Part shown: positions 63,794 through 64,000 of the stretch, in pieces
How the letters are laid out: each line of letters opens with the position of its first letter
Numbering within the stretch: position 1 is the first letter of the stretch
NCBI GenBank assembly: GCA_023515745.1
Contig: JALECJ010000256.1
Span: 372,001-436,000, forward strand
DNA length: 64,000 bases
Origin: Amoeboaphelidium protococcarum
Taxonomy: Eukaryota; Aphelidiomycota; Aphelidea
Reading direction: 5' to 3'
Translations under genes and position numbers: made by a program
The notes under the pieces: generated by a model
What the model saw: only the letters and a program-made list of their open reading frames with translations
Told to the model about the DNA's origin: nothing
Database searches by the model: none

Positions 63794-64000
63794 TCATAAT
63801 CTTTGAATAGGAGTAACAGACTGGAGCCATTTCAGAATCTCTGCGTTACCATCTTGATCTGAACATTATGCCTACTGAGTGATAAAAGGATGCTGTAACA
63901 ATTCCATATAACTTGGCCTTTTCTATGGATTCCGATCGAGACACCTGTCGAGAAAGTCTTGACATTGGGGAGAGAATTTAGAGGAATCAAGTGGAGGTGG
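63794..64000 (-). CDS. Protein kinase C-terminus (5' partial), MAPKK-like
   Basis: The last 68 codons of a kinase run in from the window edge. Subdomain XI is clear: FSPQCQDFLDRCLDRNPQKRPSYMELLQHPFI, the CxxFLxxCL..xP..RP..xELLxHPF pattern of STE/MAPKK-type kinases. It ends QSVTPIQRL with a TGA stop. The family (STE7/PBS2-like, STE20 or other) cannot be fixed from this part. Confidence 0.8.

Overview
This window is a gene-dense stretch of eukaryotic nuclear DNA. It reads as coding only if UAA and UAG are translated as glutamine and UGA is the only stop. With that code, about 39 protein genes open up, many as long single exons (a 1236-codon DENN protein, a 1066-codon Rat1 exonuclease). Under the standard code nearly all of them look like strings of pseudogenes. 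Introns are short (31 to 76 bp where I could place them) and mostly GT-AG; one is GC-AG. UTRs and promoters are compact: neighbouring genes are often 25 to 100 bp apart. GC content looks close to 40 percent. I saw no rRNA, tRNA, CRISPR array, transposase or phage gene.

UAR=Gln suggests a ciliate at first, but the gene content points elsewhere. The septin is close to the fungal/animal type, the FKBP carries a nucleoplasmin-like N-terminal domain, and there is an Erg26-type sterol dehydrogenase, a Mon1, an Arv1, a BORCS8 and a lumenal protein resembling the fungal DUF3712 group. My inference is an opisthokont, most likely an early-diverging fungus or fungal relative such as an aphelid, with an independently reassigned code. 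Phylogenetics would be needed to settle this.

Layout. 1-6.4 kb: Atm1/HMT1-type ABC transporter (partial), PSMD5, Erg26, BORCS8-like, AUH-type enoyl-CoA hydratase, GPATCH11. 6.6-14.4 kb: DENN protein, membrane-anchored lumenal protein, Rab escort protein. 14.5-18.3 kb: two UBC9 copies, mitochondrial bS6m, CDK10-like kinase. 18.5-22.8 kb: two secreted or membrane proteins of unknown function, proline dehydrogenase. 23-31.7 kb: septin, degenerate tandem repeat, PTPA, NAXE, MON1, class-3 lipase. 32.5-38.5 kb: tandem pair of membrane proteins, LRR protein with half a LIM domain, polytopic membrane protein. 38.7-43.5 kb: small ORF, RAD23, RAT1. 43.8-48.6 kb: ARV1, unknown gene, and a mitochondrial large-ribosomal-subunit cluster (MTG1, bL32m, mL45-like). 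49.3-59.3 kb: SCP-type phosphatase, GCN5, YggS/PROSC, TRM11, RAE1, coiled-coil protein, TBC RabGAP. 60.3-64 kb: nucleoplasmin-FKBP, CCT2, partial protein kinase.

Themes. Several genes act on Rab/lysosome traffic (DENN GEF, Rab escort protein, Mon1, TBC GAP, BORCS8). Four serve mitochondrial translation. ACGCGT (the MluI/MCB palindrome) occurs about 31 times by eye count, roughly three times the expectation from base composition. The most interesting points are the non-ciliate UAR=Gln code, a septin with altered GTPase motifs, a long Tyr/Gly/Gln-rich Rat1 tail written largely in reassigned codons, and introns lying directly after the start codon.
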